The notes below the pieces were generated by a model that was not told the origin of the DNA, did not search any database, and worked only from the letters and a program-made list of their open reading frames with translations. Below, one piece after another: positions 37,988 through 47,539 of a DNA stretch of 64,000 nucleotides (its first letter is position 1; each line of letters opens with the position of its first letter). Both the position numbers and the translations under genes were made by a program. The DNA lies in the NCBI GenBank assembly GCA_019689555.1, contig JADGHE010000002.1:59517-123516 (forward strand), written 5' to 3'. This DNA is from Variibacter sp. Its GTDB lineage: Bacteria; Pseudomonadota; Alphaproteobacteria; Rhizobiales; Xanthobacteraceae.

Positions 37988-39709
37988 ATGGCCACCGCAA
38001 CCGCCACTGACACGCCCTCGCGCGAAGATTTCGCCGCCCTGCTCGAAGAGTCGTTCGCCTCGACCGAGCTGCAGGAAGGAACTGTCGTCAAGGGAACCGT
38101 CGTCGGCATCGAGAAGGATCTCGCGATCATCGACGTCGGGCTCAAGACCGAGGGCAGAGTGCCGTTGCGCGAGTTCGCCGGGCCGGGCCGGCAGGCGGAC
38201 CTCAAGGTCGGCGACACGGTCGAGGTCTATCTCGAGCGGGTGGAGAACGCGCTCGGCGAGGCGGTGCTCTCGCGCGACAAGGCGCGCCGCGAGGAGAGCT
38301 GGACGCGGCTCGAGAAGGCCTTCCAGAACAACGAGAAGGTCACGGGCGTAATCTTCAATCAAGTGAAGGGCGGCTTCACGGTCGATCTCGACGGGGCGGT
38401 CGCGTTCTTGCCGCGCAGCCAGGTCGACATCCGGCCGATCCGCGACGTCACGCCGCTGATGAACGTGCCGCAGCCGTTCCAGATCCTGAAGATGGATCGC
38501 CGGCGCGGCAACATCGTCGTCTCGCGCCGCACCGTGCTCGAGGAGACGAGGGCCGAGCAGCGTCAGGAGCTGGTGCAGAACCTCGAAGAGGGCCAAGTGA
38601 TCGAGGGCGTGGTGAAGAACATCACCGACTACGGCGCCTTCGTCGATCTCGGCGGCATCGACGGCCTTCTGCACGTGACCGACATCGCCTGGCGGCGGGT
38701 CAACCATCCGTCGGAAGTGCTCAGCATCGGCCAGCAGGTGAAGGTCAAGATCATCAAGATCAACCACGAGACGCACCGCATCTCGCTGGGCATGAAGCAG
38801 CTGCTCGACGACCCCTGGCAGGGCATCGAGGCCAAGTATCCGGTCGGCGCGAGGTTCAAGGGCCGCGTGACCAACATCACCGACTACGGCGCGTTCGTCG
38901 AGCTCGAGCCGGGCATCGAGGGACTGATCCATGTCTCCGAGATGTCCTGGACCAAGAAGAACGTCCACCCCGGCAAGATCGTCTCCACCTCGCAGGAGGT
39001 GGAGGTTCAGGTGCTCGAGGTCGATCCCGTCAAGCGCCGCATCTCGCTCGGGCTCAAGCAGACGATCCGCAATCCGTGGGAGGTCTTCCTCGAGAAGCAC
39101 CCCGTCGGCAGCGTGGTCGAGGGCGAGGTCAAGAACAAGACCGAGTTCGGCCTGTTCCTCGGGCTCGAAGGCGATGTGGACGGCATGGTCCACCTCTCCG
39201 ACCTCGACTGGAAGCGTCCCGGCGAGCAGGTGATCGACGAGTACAAGAAGGGCGATCGCGTGCGCGCGGTGGTGCTCGACGTCGACGTGGAGAAGGAGCG
39301 CATCTCGCTCGGCATCAAGCAGCTCGAGGGCGATCCCTTCGCGGAAGCCGGCGCCGGCGACCTCAAGAAGGGCGCGGTCGTGACCTGCGAGGTCACGGAC
39401 GTGAAGGAAGGCGGCATCGACGTGAAGATCGTCGGCACCGATCTCACCACCTTCATCAAGCGTTCGGAGCTCGCCCGCGACCGCTCCGAGCAACGGCCGG
39501 AGCGCTTCGCCATCGGCCAGAAGGTGGACGCCCGCGTGACTCAGTTCGACCGCAAGGCGCACAAGGTCCAGGTATCGATCAAGGCGCTCGAAGTGGCCGA
39601 GGAGAAGGAGGCGATCGCCCAGTACGGCTCGTCCGATTCCGGCGCCTCCCTCGGCGATATTCTCGGCGCGGCGCTCAAGCGCGCGGGCGAAAAGTCGTCC
39701 GAGAAATAG
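37988..39709 (+). CDS. rpsA: 30S ribosomal protein S1
   Basis: 573 aa with six S1 RNA-binding repeats beginning near residue 32. The repeats with best conservation read ITDYGAFVDLGGIDGLLHVTD and ITDYGAFVELEPGIEGLIHV. S1 brings mRNA to the 30S subunit. The ATG at 37988 has an AGGAG site; the open frame to 37766 lies in the untranslated leader. The 223-bp leader is long enough for S1 autoregulation, but I saw no clear structure in it. Confidence 0.98.
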   Translation: MATATATDTPSREDFAALLEESFASTELQEGTVVKGTVVGIEKDLAIIDVGLKTEGRVPLREFAGPGRQADLKVGDTVEVYLERVENALGEAVLSRDKARREESWTRLEKAFQNNEKVTGVIFNQVKGGFTVDLDGAVAFLPRSQVDIRPIRDVTPLMNVPQPFQILKMDRRRGNIVVSRRTVLEETRAEQRQELVQNLEEGQVIEGVVKNITDYGAFVDLGGIDGLLHVTDIAWRRVNHPSEVLSIGQQVKVKIIKINHETHRISLGMKQLLDDPWQGIEAKYPVGARFKGRVTNITDYGAFVELEPGIEGLIHVSEMSWTKKNVHPGKIVSTSQEVEVQVLEVDPVKRRISLGLKQTIRNPWEVFLEKHPVGSVVEGEVKNKTEFGLFLGLEGDVDGMVHLSDLDWKRPGEQVIDEYKKGDRVRAVVLDVDVEKERISLGIKQLEGDPFAEAGAGDLKKGAVVTCEVTDVKEGGIDVKIVGTDLTTFIKRSELARDRSEQRPERFAIGQKVDARVTQFDRKAHKVQVSIKALEVAEEKEAIAQYGSSDSGASLGDILGAALKRAGEKSSEK

Positions 39710-39836
39710 AGGGTCGCGGTTTGCGGCGCAGCGCGCCTGCTTGCTGCGGGCGCGTCGCGCGTGATCCCGATCCGACAGCTCGCCTCGGCAGCCGGCGCGC
39801 GCCCCCGTCGGCTGCGGGTGGGGGGTTCGCGGCTAG

Positions 39837-39861
39837 GCCGCCCTGCCATTGACAGGGCGGC
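39837..39861 (+). repeat. Hairpin between rpsA and sppA
   Basis: A perfect 9-bp stem (GCCGCCCTG / CAGGGCGGC) with a 7-base loop, with no T tract. It lies 127 bp after rpsA and 49 bp before sppA. It could mark the end of the rpsA transcript or affect sppA expression. Confidence 0.4.
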
Positions 39862-39909
39862 GCTCATTGGCAAAGTCCCCGCTTCACCCGCAGCACGAGG
39901 AGCGCGACC

Positions 39910-40899
39910 ATGTCGCTCGATTCCGATCTCCTGGTCGATCGCCGCCGCATTCGGCGCAAGCTGACGTTCTGGCGTGTCCTCGCCGTGACGATCGCGATCG
40001 TCGGCGTCGGCGCGATCGCCGCGCGTTTCGGAGCCTCTGGCACGCTCGAGGATCTGACGGGCGCCGGCGCCCCCTACATCGCCCGGGTCAAGATCACGGG
40101 TCTCATCCGCAACGACGAGGAGCGAGCGGAATCGCTCGAGCGATTGGCGAAATCGAACGCCAAGGCCGTGATCGTCCATGTCGACAGCCCCGGCGGGACG
40201 ACGGCGGGCTCCGAGCAGCTCCACGATTCGCTGCGCCGTATCGCGAAGGAGAAGCCGGTGGTGGCGGTCGTCGACGGGCTTGCCGCGTCGGGCGGCTACA
40301 TCGCAGCGATCGCGGCCGATCAGATCGTCGCCCAGGACACCTCGCTCGTGGGCTCGATCGGCGTGCTGTTCCAGTATCCCAATTTCCACGCGCTGCTCGA
40401 AAAGCTCGGCGTGAATGTCGAAACCGTTCGCTCGACGCCGCTCAAGGCCGCGCCCAACGGCTTCGAGCCGACGAGCCCGGAGGCGCGCGCCGCCGTCGAG
40501 TCGATCGTCAAGGACGCCTACGAGTGGTTCAAGACCATGGTGCGCGACCGGCGGCGGCTGGACGAGGAGCTGCTTGCGCGCGCCGCCGACGGCCGCGTCT
40601 TCACCGGGCGTCAGGCCCTCGAGCTCAAGCTCGTCGACCGCCTTGGTGACGAAAAGGTCGCCCTCGAATGGCTGCAGAAGGAGAAGGGCATCGACCCGAA
40701 CCTCAAGGTCCGAGACTGGCGGCTGCGCTCGCGCTTCAGCGATCTCGACTTCTTGCACATGACCGCCATCCGCATGTTGGATATGATCGGCCTGCGCGCG
40801 CTCGCGCGGCGCATCGAATCCTCCGCTATGTTGCAGGCGATCGAACGGGCGAACCTTGACGGTCTATTGGCCCTTTGGCACCCTTCCATCTCGAACTGA
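39910..40899 (+). CDS. sppA: Signal peptide peptidase SppA (36-kDa type)
   Basis: 329 aa membrane-anchored serine protease that degrades leftover signal peptides. One helix lies at about residues 20-40. The Ser/Lys dyad is predicted as Ser127 (LAASGGY) and Lys179 (STPLKAAP), with VDSPGG at 91-96. It is the single-domain form rather than the duplicated 67-kDa type. The ATG has a GAGGAG site. It sits between rpsA and ihfB. Confidence 0.93.
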   Translation: MSLDSDLLVDRRRIRRKLTFWRVLAVTIAIVGVGAIAARFGASGTLEDLTGAGAPYIARVKITGLIRNDEERAESLERLAKSNAKAVIVHVDSPGGTTAGSEQLHDSLRRIAKEKPVVAVVDGLAASGGYIAAIAADQIVAQDTSLVGSIGVLFQYPNFHALLEKLGVNVETVRSTPLKAAPNGFEPTSPEARAAVESIVKDAYEWFKTMVRDRRRLDEELLARAADGRVFTGRQALELKLVDRLGDEKVALEWLQKEKGIDPNLKVRDWRLRSRFSDLDFLHMTAIRMLDMIGLRALARRIESSAMLQAIERANLDGLLALWHPSISN

Positions 40900-40983
40900 A
40901 GCGGCGGGCCGCCCGGATCCGCGCCGTCGCAAGAAGGCCGGGAAGAGCCTTCGATGCCCGACGCCCAGGGGGGCGATCATACG

Positions 40984-41268
40984 ATGATCAAGTCCGAGCT
41001 CGTGCAGCGCATTGCGGCGCAAAATCCGCATCTCTACCAGCGTGACGTCGAGAACATCGTCAACGCCATCCTCAACGAGATCGTCGCGGCGCTGGCGCGC
41101 GGCGACCGCGTCGAACTGCGAGGCTTCGGCGCCTTTTCGGTGAAGTGCCGCCCCGCGCGCACCGGGCGCAATCCGCGCACCGGCGAGCACGTCTCCGTCG
41201 AGGAGAAGTGCGTGCCCTTCTTCAAGACGGGCAAGGAAATGCGCGAGCGCCTCAACCGCCAAAGCTGA
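40984..41268 (+). CDS. ihfB: Integration host factor subunit beta
   Basis: 94 aa HU-family DNA-bending protein that pairs with IhfA. It begins [19 protein letters not shown] and carries [11 protein letters not shown] and the minor-groove arm [11 protein letters not shown] with the conserved proline. The ATG at 40984 is the usual start. It lies 84 bp after sppA and 253 bp before lapA. Confidence 0.97.
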   Translation: MIKSELVQRIAAQNPHLYQRDVENIVNAILNEIVAALARGDRVELRGFGAFSVKCRPARTGRNPRTGEHVSVEEKCVPFFKTGKEMRERLNRQS

Positions 41269-41521
41269 GCGCACGCGCACCTCGCGCGCTGTGCGCGGCG
41301 CGCGCATGCCGCCTCGCGTCCGGGCGTGGAGCGGGCGGGTGGCGGCGGGCGCGCCCGCCACGCGGGTTGACGGCACGCCCCGTCGCCGGGAACTTGGCTT
41401 GAAGCTGCGAGCTTGTTGCAGCGCGCGCGGCGCGGCAGGCGCCGACCCGCAGCGCGCGCTGATCGCTCGCAAGGTCTGCCGCAGCGCCGCCGCAAGCGGT
41501 TGATTCGCGCATGGAGGGGTC

Positions 41522-41866
41522 ATGGTCCGCAAGCTCGCCACCGCTCTCGTTGTGGTGCCGCTCGGCGCTCTGCTCGTCGTCTTCGCCGTCGCCAATCGGC
41601 ACGCCGTCACCGTGTCGCTCGATCCGTTCGGCACATCGCCCGCCCTCGCGGCGACGGTGCCGCTCTTTCTGTTGATCCTCACCGTGCTCGCCGTGGGCGT
41701 CGTCGTCGGCGGCGTCGCGACTTGGGCGGGGCAGGGGAAATGGCGCCGCGCCGCGCGGCGGCTCGACGGCGAGGTGCGCGCGCTGCGCAACGAATGCGCG
41801 GCGCTGCGGGCGGAGCGCGCGGCCCGGGAGGCTGGGCTGCCCGGCTCCTCGGCGGCGACGGCTTGA
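41522..41866 (+). CDS. lapA: Lipopolysaccharide assembly protein A domain (DUF1049) protein
   Basis: 114 aa with two transmembrane helices (about residues 8-26 and 44-68) separated by NRHAVTVSLDPFG, and a short coiled-coil tail. This is the LapA/DUF1049 layout; in E. coli LapA works with LapB in regulating LPS synthesis, but lapB is not in this window. The ATG has a GGAGGGG site. It precedes trpF by 81 bp. Confidence 0.85.
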   Translation: MVRKLATALVVVPLGALLVVFAVANRHAVTVSLDPFGTSPALAATVPLFLLILTVLAVGVVVGGVATWAGQGKWRRAARRLDGEVRALRNECAALRAERAAREAGLPGSSAATA

Positions 41867-41947
41867 GGTGGGACCGCGCGGGCGTCCGCCTTCTCGGGGC
41901 CACAAGCGTCTTGGCGCGCGCGCAAGGCCGTGCGAAACAACCCGCCG

Positions 41948-42616
41948 ATGGCGATCTGGGTCAAGATCTGCGGCCTCTCGACGGCCGAAACGCTCGAAGC
42001 TGCGCTGGAGGCGGGCGCGGACGCCGTGGGCTTCGTGTTCTTTCCGGCGTCGCCGCGCCATGTGAGCCTCGAGCAGGCGGCGGCGCTCGCCGCGCAGGTG
42101 AAGGGCCGCGCCGTCAAGACGGCGCTTTCGGTCGACGCCGACGACGAGGCGCTCGCCGCCATCGTTGCGGCGCTGCGCCCCGATCTGCTGCAGCTTCACG
42201 GGCACGAGCCGCCCGAGCGGGTCGCGGCCGTGAAGAGGCGGTTCGGTCTTCCCGTCCTGAAGGCGCTGCCGATCGCGGAGCGCGCCGATCTCGCGGCGGT
42301 CGCCGCCTACGAGGGCGTCGCCGACCGCATTCTCTTCGATGCGCGGCCGCCGAAGGAGGCCACGCGTCCCGGCGGGCTCGGCCGCCGGTTCGACTGGCGT
42401 CTCCTCGAACGGGTTGAAACGCGCACGCCTTTCATGCTGTCTGGCGGCCTCGATGCGACGAACGTCGCCGAGGCGCTGGCGATCACGCGCGCGGCGGGCG
42501 TGGACGTCTCGTCGGGGGTCGAGCGCGCGCCGGGGCAGAAGGACGTGGAGAAGATCCGCGCGTTCGTCCGCGCCGCGCGGCAGGCCGCTGCGGCGCGCGC
42601 CGCGGCGGAAGGTTAG
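41948..42616 (+). CDS. trpF: Phosphoribosylanthranilate isomerase
   Basis: 222 aa (beta/alpha)8 barrel catalysing the Amadori rearrangement in tryptophan synthesis. Catalytic Cys8 (VKICGLS) and Asp131 (LFDARPP) are present, together with the phosphate-binding [10 protein letters not shown] and VDVSSGVE. The ATG at 41948 fits the family. It precedes trpB by 8 bp. Confidence 0.96.
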   Translation: MAIWVKICGLSTAETLEAALEAGADAVGFVFFPASPRHVSLEQAAALAAQVKGRAVKTALSVDADDEALAAIVAALRPDLLQLHGHEPPERVAAVKRRFGLPVLKALPIAERADLAAVAAYEGVADRILFDARPPKEATRPGGLGRRFDWRLLERVETRTPFMLSGGLDATNVAEALAITRAAGVDVSSGVERAPGQKDVEKIRAFVRAARQAAAARAAAEG

Positions 42617-42624
42617 AGGTGCGT

Positions 42625-43842
42625 ATGAACGTTCCGCGTCCCAACTCTCTCCGCACGGGACCCGACGAGCGCGGGCATTTCGGCATTTTCGGCGGCCGCT
42701 TCGTCGCCGAGACGCTGATGCCGCTCATCCTCGAGCTCGAGCGCGCCTACGGCGAGGCCAAGGCCGACCCCGCCTTCAAGGCGGAGATGGACAGCCATCT
42801 GCGGCACTATGTCGGCCGCCCCTCGCCCCTCTATTTCGCCGAGCGGCTGACCGCTCATCTCGGCGGCGCCAAGATCTACCTCAAGCGCGAGGACCTCAAT
42901 CACACCGGCGCCCACAAGGTGAACAACGTGCTCGGCCAGATCATGCTGGCGCGCCGCATGGGCAAACGGCGCATCATCGCCGAGACCGGGGCCGGCATGC
43001 ACGGGGTTGCGACCGCGACCCTGTGCGCGAAGTTCGGGCTCGAATGCGTGGTCTATATGGGCGCGGTCGACGTCGCCCGCCAGCAGCCGAATGTGCTGCG
43101 CATGCAGGCCCTGGGCGCGAAGGTGATTCCCGTCGAGTCCGGCTCGAGGACGTTGAAGGACGCCATGAACGAGGCCCTGCGCGACTGGGTCACCAACGTC
43201 GCCACCACCTTCTACTGCATCGGCACGGTCGCGGGCCCGCATCCCTATCCGATGATGGTGCGCGACTTCCAGTGCGTGATCGGCAACGAGACGCGCGAGC
43301 AGATGCTCGCCGCCGAGGGGCGGCTGCCCGACTCGCTCGTCGCCTGCATCGGCGGCGGCTCGAACGCGATGGGCCTCTTCCACCCGTTCCTGGATGAGGA
43401 CGCGATCGAGATTTATGGCGTCGAGGCGGCCGGCCACGGGCTCGAAACCGGCCTGCACGCGGCCTCCATCGCCGGCGGCCGGCCCGGCGTGCTGCACGGC
43501 AACCGCACCTATCTGCTGATGACCGAGGACGGGCAGATCAGGGAGGCGCACTCGATCTCGGCCGGCCTCGACTACCCCGGAATCGGGCCCGAGCACGCCT
43601 GGCTGCACGAGGTCGGGCGCATCAAGTTTCTTTCGGCCACCGACGGCGAAGCGCTGGAGGCGTTCCGGCTCCTCTGCCGGCTCGAGGGAATCATTCCGGC
43701 GCTGGAGCCGGCGCACGCGCTCGCCAAGGTCGTGGAGATCGCGCCCACGAAGCCGAAGGATCATCTGATGGTGGTCAATCTCTCCGGTCGCGGCGACAAG
43801 GATCTTGCGAGCGTGGCCGAGCATCTGGGGGGCAATCTGTGA
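42625..43842 (+). CDS. trpB: Tryptophan synthase beta chain
   Basis: 405 aa PLP enzyme that joins indole and serine. The PLP lysine is Lys98 in HTGAHKVNN, and the phosphate loop is GGGSNAMG. The ATG at 42625 is chosen; a GTG two codons upstream (42619) overlaps the likely ribosome site. A 121-bp gap separates it from trpA. Confidence 0.97.
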   Translation: MNVPRPNSLRTGPDERGHFGIFGGRFVAETLMPLILELERAYGEAKADPAFKAEMDSHLRHYVGRPSPLYFAERLTAHLGGAKIYLKREDLNHTGAHKVNNVLGQIMLARRMGKRRIIAETGAGMHGVATATLCAKFGLECVVYMGAVDVARQQPNVLRMQALGAKVIPVESGSRTLKDAMNEALRDWVTNVATTFYCIGTVAGPHPYPMMVRDFQCVIGNETREQMLAAEGRLPDSLVACIGGGSNAMGLFHPFLDEDAIEIYGVEAAGHGLETGLHAASIAGGRPGVLHGNRTYLLMTEDGQIREAHSISAGLDYPGIGPEHAWLHEVGRIKFLSATDGEALEAFRLLCRLEGIIPALEPAHALAKVVEIAPTKPKDHLMVVNLSGRGDKDLASVAEHLGGNL

Positions 43843-43963
43843 GCCTGCCGTTCGTGGGCCTTCCGTCGTGTCCGATTCGCTGCGCCGTCGCGCGCGCAGG
43901 GCGCGGTGAACGTCTTTTCGCAGGCGCGACCGGCGCGGTGCGCCTGACGCAAGGCCGGCTCCC

Positions 43964-44839
43964 ATGAGCACGACGCGCATCGACCGGCGGTTCGCCGCGC
44001 TCAAGGCGGAAGGCCGCGCCGCGCTCGTGACCTTCGTCACGGCGGGCGATCCCGATCCTGCGACCTCGCGCGCGATTTTGCGCAGCTTGCCGGCCGCGGG
44101 CGCGGACGTGATCGAGCTTGGCATGCCCTTCACCGATCCGATGGCGGACGGGCCGGCGATCCAGGCCTCCTCCCAGCGGGCGCTGAAGGCCGGGCAGACC
44201 ATGGCCAAGACGCTCGACATGGTGCGCGCCTTCCGCGCCGAGGACGATGCGACGCCCATCGTGCTGATGGGCTACTACAACCCGATCTACGTCTACGGCG
44301 TGGGGCGTTTCCTCGACGATGCGAAGGCGGCCGGCGTGGACGGCCTCATTGTCGTCGACCTGCCGCCCGAGGAGGACGACGAGCTCTGCCTGCCGGCGCT
44401 TGCGGCCGGCCTCAACTTCATCCGGCTCGCCACGCCGACCACCGACGACCGGCGGCTGCCCGCCGTCCTCGCGAACACGTCGGGCTTCGTCTATTACGTC
44501 TCGATCACCGGAATCACCGGCGCGGCCGCGCCCGACACCGCGCGGGTGAAAGAGGCCGTCGCCCGCATCAAGCGCCACACCAGGCTGCCGGTCGCCGTCG
44601 GCTTCGGCGTGCGCACGCCCGAGCAGGCGCGCGCCATCGCCGAGGGCGCGGACGGCGTCGTCATCGGCTCGGCGCTCGTGGACGCGCTGCGCGCAAGCCT
44701 GGACGCGGGCGGCAGGGCGACAGCCGGCACGGTGTCGGCTGTCACGGACCTCGTCGCCGCGCTGGCGCGAGGGGTCCGCGGCGCCGCGCGCGTGCCGGCT
44801 CGCGAGCCTGGAAAGACGGGAGCGACAGGAGAGCGATGA
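43964..44839 (+). CDS. trpA: Tryptophan synthase alpha chain
   Basis: 291 aa barrel that cleaves indole-3-glycerol phosphate and channels indole to TrpB. Catalytic Glu51 ([10 protein letters not shown]) and Asp62 (ADGPAIQ) are present, with phosphate-binding [10 protein letters not shown]. It has a C-terminal tail of about 20 residues beyond the usual barrel. The stop overlaps the next gene's start (ATGA, 44836-44839). Confidence 0.97.
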   Translation: MSTTRIDRRFAALKAEGRAALVTFVTAGDPDPATSRAILRSLPAAGADVIELGMPFTDPMADGPAIQASSQRALKAGQTMAKTLDMVRAFRAEDDATPIVLMGYYNPIYVYGVGRFLDDAKAAGVDGLIVVDLPPEEDDELCLPALAAGLNFIRLATPTTDDRRLPAVLANTSGFVYYVSITGITGAAAPDTARVKEAVARIKRHTRLPVAVGFGVRTPEQARAIAEGADGVVIGSALVDALRASLDAGGRATAGTVSAVTDLVAALARGVRGAARVPAREPGKTGATGER

Positions 44840-45942
44840 CTGCGCAGGCATCCACCCAGCCGTCCACAGATCCCGGGGCTTCGCCGCGGCGCGTTCCGGC
44901 CCGCGCGATCGCCGGGCTGATTGCCGATGCGTTCGCCTCGCTCGGCGTGCCGGCGGCGGACGCCGAGAAGGTGGCGAGCCTGATGGTCGAGGCCGACCTC
45001 ACCGGCGCCGACGCGCACGGCGTCTTTCGCCTGCCGCAATATGTCCGCCGCATGAAGGGCGGGGCCGTCAATCCGCGCGCGAACATCCGCGTGGAGCGGA
45101 CCGCGGCGGCGACCGCCCTGGTCGACGGCGACAACGGTCTCGGCCATCTGGTGATGGCGCGCGCCGCCGACACGGCGATCGCGCTCGCGCGCGAGGCGGG
45201 CATCGGCTGGGTCGGCGTGCGCCGCTCGAACCATGCGGGCACGGCCGGCATCTATGCGGCCATGCCGGTCGAGCACGGGATGATCGGGATCTACTCGGTG
45301 GTCGCGAGCGCAAACCACATGGCCCCGTGGGGCGGCGCCGAGATGCTGCTCGGCACCAATCCGCTCGGCGTCGGCATTCCGGCGGGCGAAGAGCCGCCTT
45401 TGGTACTCGATTTCGCCACGACCGTCGTCTCCTACGGCACCGTCAAGGCCTGCGCGATGGAGGGCCGCCCGATGCCCGAGGGCTGGATGGTGGACCGCAC
45501 GAGCGGCGCGCCCCTCACCGACCCCAACCGCAGCCACGAAGGCATGCTGCTGCCGATCGGCGGCTACAAGGGCGCGGGGCTTGCGTTGGTGCTGGGGCTG
45601 CTCGCGGGGCCGCTCAATCGGGCGGCGTTCGGGCGCGACGTGATCGACTTCAACGCCGACGAGAAGAGCGAGACCAATACGGGCCACTTCATGGTGGCCC
45701 TCGACATCGCGCGCTTCCTGCCGCTCGACGCGTTCAAGGCGGAAATGGACCGCCACCTGCGCGATCTGCGCGCTTCGAAGCGCCTGCCCGGCTTCGACTC
45801 GATCCGCCTGCCGGGGGATCGCCGCCATCAGTGCAAACTGGACCGTGCGGCCAACGGCGTGCCGGTCAGCCCGGCGCTTATGCGGCGGCTCGACGAGCTC
45901 GCCACCGAGCTCGGCATCGCGCCGCTGTTCGAGCGCGCCTGA
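44836..45942 (+). CDS. Malate/lactate (Ldh2-family) dehydrogenase
   Basis: 368 aa NAD(P)-dependent oxidoreductase of the malate/L-lactate dehydrogenase-2 family (PF02615), whose members act on 2-hydroxy acids, ureidoglycolate or cyclic imino acids. A conserved histidine is His133 in [10 protein letters not shown], and NHMAPWGG and [12 protein letters not shown] are family blocks. It is translationally coupled to trpA. In relatives I would expect accD at this place, so the neighbour is unusual. The substrate is unknown and a tryptophan role is not implied. Confidence 0.85.
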   Translation: MTAQASTQPSTDPGASPRRVPARAIAGLIADAFASLGVPAADAEKVASLMVEADLTGADAHGVFRLPQYVRRMKGGAVNPRANIRVERTAAATALVDGDNGLGHLVMARAADTAIALAREAGIGWVGVRRSNHAGTAGIYAAMPVEHGMIGIYSVVASANHMAPWGGAEMLLGTNPLGVGIPAGEEPPLVLDFATTVVSYGTVKACAMEGRPMPEGWMVDRTSGAPLTDPNRSHEGMLLPIGGYKGAGLALVLGLLAGPLNRAAFGRDVIDFNADEKSETNTGHFMVALDIARFLPLDAFKAEMDRHLRDLRASKRLPGFDSIRLPGDRRHQCKLDRAANGVPVSPALMRRLDELATELGIAPLFERA

Positions 45943-45985
45943 CCGAAGCCGAATCGCGCCCGACCGACGGCTCCAGGCCGCCTCC

Positions 45986-46009
45986 CTCTCCCCGCCTTTG
46001 CGGGGAGAG
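45986..46009. repeat. Palindromic intergenic repeat
   Basis: A perfect 10-bp stem (CTCTCCCCGC / GCGGGGAGAG) with a 4-base loop lies between two converging genes. Its sequence resembles the short CTCCCC...GGGGAG palindromes scattered in rhizobial intergenic regions. It could serve as a bidirectional terminator without a T tract. Confidence 0.6.
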
Positions 46010-46104
46010 CAGCAGCTCCGGCGCGGCGCGGCTCGGGCGAAAGCACCCCACGCGGCGCTCTCGCACCGACCGCTCCCCGCCCGCGGGAGAGAGGCGAAAG
46101 CCGC

Positions 46105-47190
46105 CTATGCCGATTTCTCGAGCCTCGCCTTCATGTCCGCGATCGCCGAAATCGAGGCGTTGGAGAGCGGCAGGTCGACCGGCTCGTTGATCTCGGCCGA
46201 GAGATCGGCGGCCGTGTAGGCCTCCATGACCATGCGGGCGTGCTCGGGCGAGACCATCGGCGGCTTGTCCATCATGCAGGCCTGCAGGAAGTGGATGGTT
46301 TCAGGCCCCATCTGGCCCGCGAAGACTTCGTCCACCTGTTCTCCCGGCATGGTGGACATGGGGAAGCGCGTGCCCTCCGACACCGTATTGAGCCAGTTGT
46401 CGCGGTGCGTGTCGTCGAGGATCAGCGCGCCCTCGGTGCCGGTGATCTCGATCCAGGTCGAGCAGTAGTTCGGGTAGCTCGGCGGCAGGTTCCAGCCGCC
46501 CCCGATGACCACCACCACGCCGTTGTCCATGGTCACGGTGGTCCACATGACGTCGTAGGAGCCGTTGATGGCCTGCATGTAGCCGTAGGCGCCCTGCGAA
46601 TACACGCGCACAGGCTTGGCCGGCTCCAGCATCCAGAACACGAAGTCGAGATCGTGGGTGGACTCCATGACGGCGGGCGACAGGCGGCCGCGCTTGGCGA
46701 TCTTGGTGCCGAGGCCGCGTGCGAGGTGCCGGCTCACCATCACGCTCACCGGCTTGCCGAGCGTGCCGTCGGAGATCTTCTTCTTGGCGTAGGCGATCTT
46801 CGGGTTGAAGCGCTGCGAATAGCCGATGGTGAACTTCAAATTGGCGCGCTTGGCGAGGGTGATGAGCTCGTCCGCCTCCCAGAATTCGAGCGCGATCGGC
46901 TTTTCGAGCAGCACGTGCTTGCCGGCGCGCAGGCAGTCGCGCGCGATCGGGTAGTGATTGCTTTCGGGCGTGGTCGAGATATAGACGACCTTGATGTCCG
47001 GATTCTTGACAATGTCCTGGTAATCCAGAGTGGCGGTCGCCGGATTGGTGAGGGCCTTGACCTCCGCCAGACGCTCGGGGCGGATATCGCAGATGTGCAG
47101 CTTCTTCGGCAGCGCACTGCGGGCCAACGTCTCCGCGCGAATTCCGCCGCACCAGCCGGTGCCGATCACAGCCACTTCAAGCTGCTCCAC
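46105..47190 (-). CDS. Gfo/Idh/MocA family oxidoreductase
   Basis: 361 aa NAD(P)-dependent oxidoreductase. The Rossmann motif GTGWCGG is at about residues 9-15, EKPIALEFWEADEL carries the family Lys-Pro, and YSQRFNP and HDLDFVFWML belong to the substrate domain. Members act on inositol, sugars or sugar acids; no substrate can be assigned. The GTG at 47190 has an AAGGAAG site. It diverges from the liv operon and converges with the Ldh2-family gene. Confidence 0.9.
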   Translation of the reverse strand: MEQLEVAVIGTGWCGGIRAETLARSALPKKLHICDIRPERLAEVKALTNPATATLDYQDIVKNPDIKVVYISTTPESNHYPIARDCLRAGKHVLLEKPIALEFWEADELITLAKRANLKFTIGYSQRFNPKIAYAKKKISDGTLGKPVSVMVSRHLARGLGTKIAKRGRLSPAVMESTHDLDFVFWMLEPAKPVRVYSQGAYGYMQAINGSYDVMWTTVTMDNGVVVVIGGGWNLPPSYPNYCSTWIEITGTEGALILDDTHRDNWLNTVSEGTRFPMSTMPGEQVDEVFAGQMGPETIHFLQACMMDKPPMVSPEHARMVMEAYTAADLSAEINEPVDLPLSNASISAIADMKARLEKSA

Positions 47191-47539
47191 GGGACTTCCT
47201 TTCTTGCTTCGAAATGGGATTGTCGTCGGATGATGGCAGAGCGGCCGCTGGTCGCGTCCGCAAGACGCGTCGAGGGCCGGCCTTCGGCATAGCGAATCAG
47301 GCGCGGCGGGTCCACCCGGGGCGTCGCGTCTGCGCCGCCAGGCCGGCCTCGGCCGGCGGTCATTGCGCGCTGCAGCAAAGGAACGGGCGTTGACCGATTC
47401 GAACGAACATGGTGGCATCGCCCGCACCCAACAGTGGGAGGAACCATGCCGCACGCGCTGACATACGGGTACGGCCCTTGGCTCCGCCTTCGTCCTCCCG
47501 GGATGCGGCGCAAGGCCGTCCTGTCATAGGTTCTTCGTC
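47191..47539. other. Divergent control region between the Gfo/Idh gene and livG
   Basis: 349 bp that must hold promoters in both directions. I saw no clear -35/-10 pair. It contains one short frame with a strong ribosome site (47446-47529, listed separately) and a GGCCGGCCTCGGCCGGC palindromic stretch near 47342. Confidence 0.5.
47446..47529 (+). CDS. 27-codon frame before livG, possible leader peptide
   Basis: ATG at 47446, seven bases after GGGAGGA, encodes MPHALTYGYGPWLRLRPPGM plus seven residues and stops 10 bp before the livG GTG. livG itself has no clear ribosome site, so translation may be linked. It lacks a run of one regulated amino acid, so classical attenuation is not supported. 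Confidence 0.25.
   Translation: MPHALTYGYGPWLRLRPPGMRRKAVLS

Noticed and set aside
39849..39877. TTGACA upstream of sppA as a promoter
   Set aside because: There is no reasonable -10 element 16-18 bases downstream, and the TTGACA is part of a hairpin.
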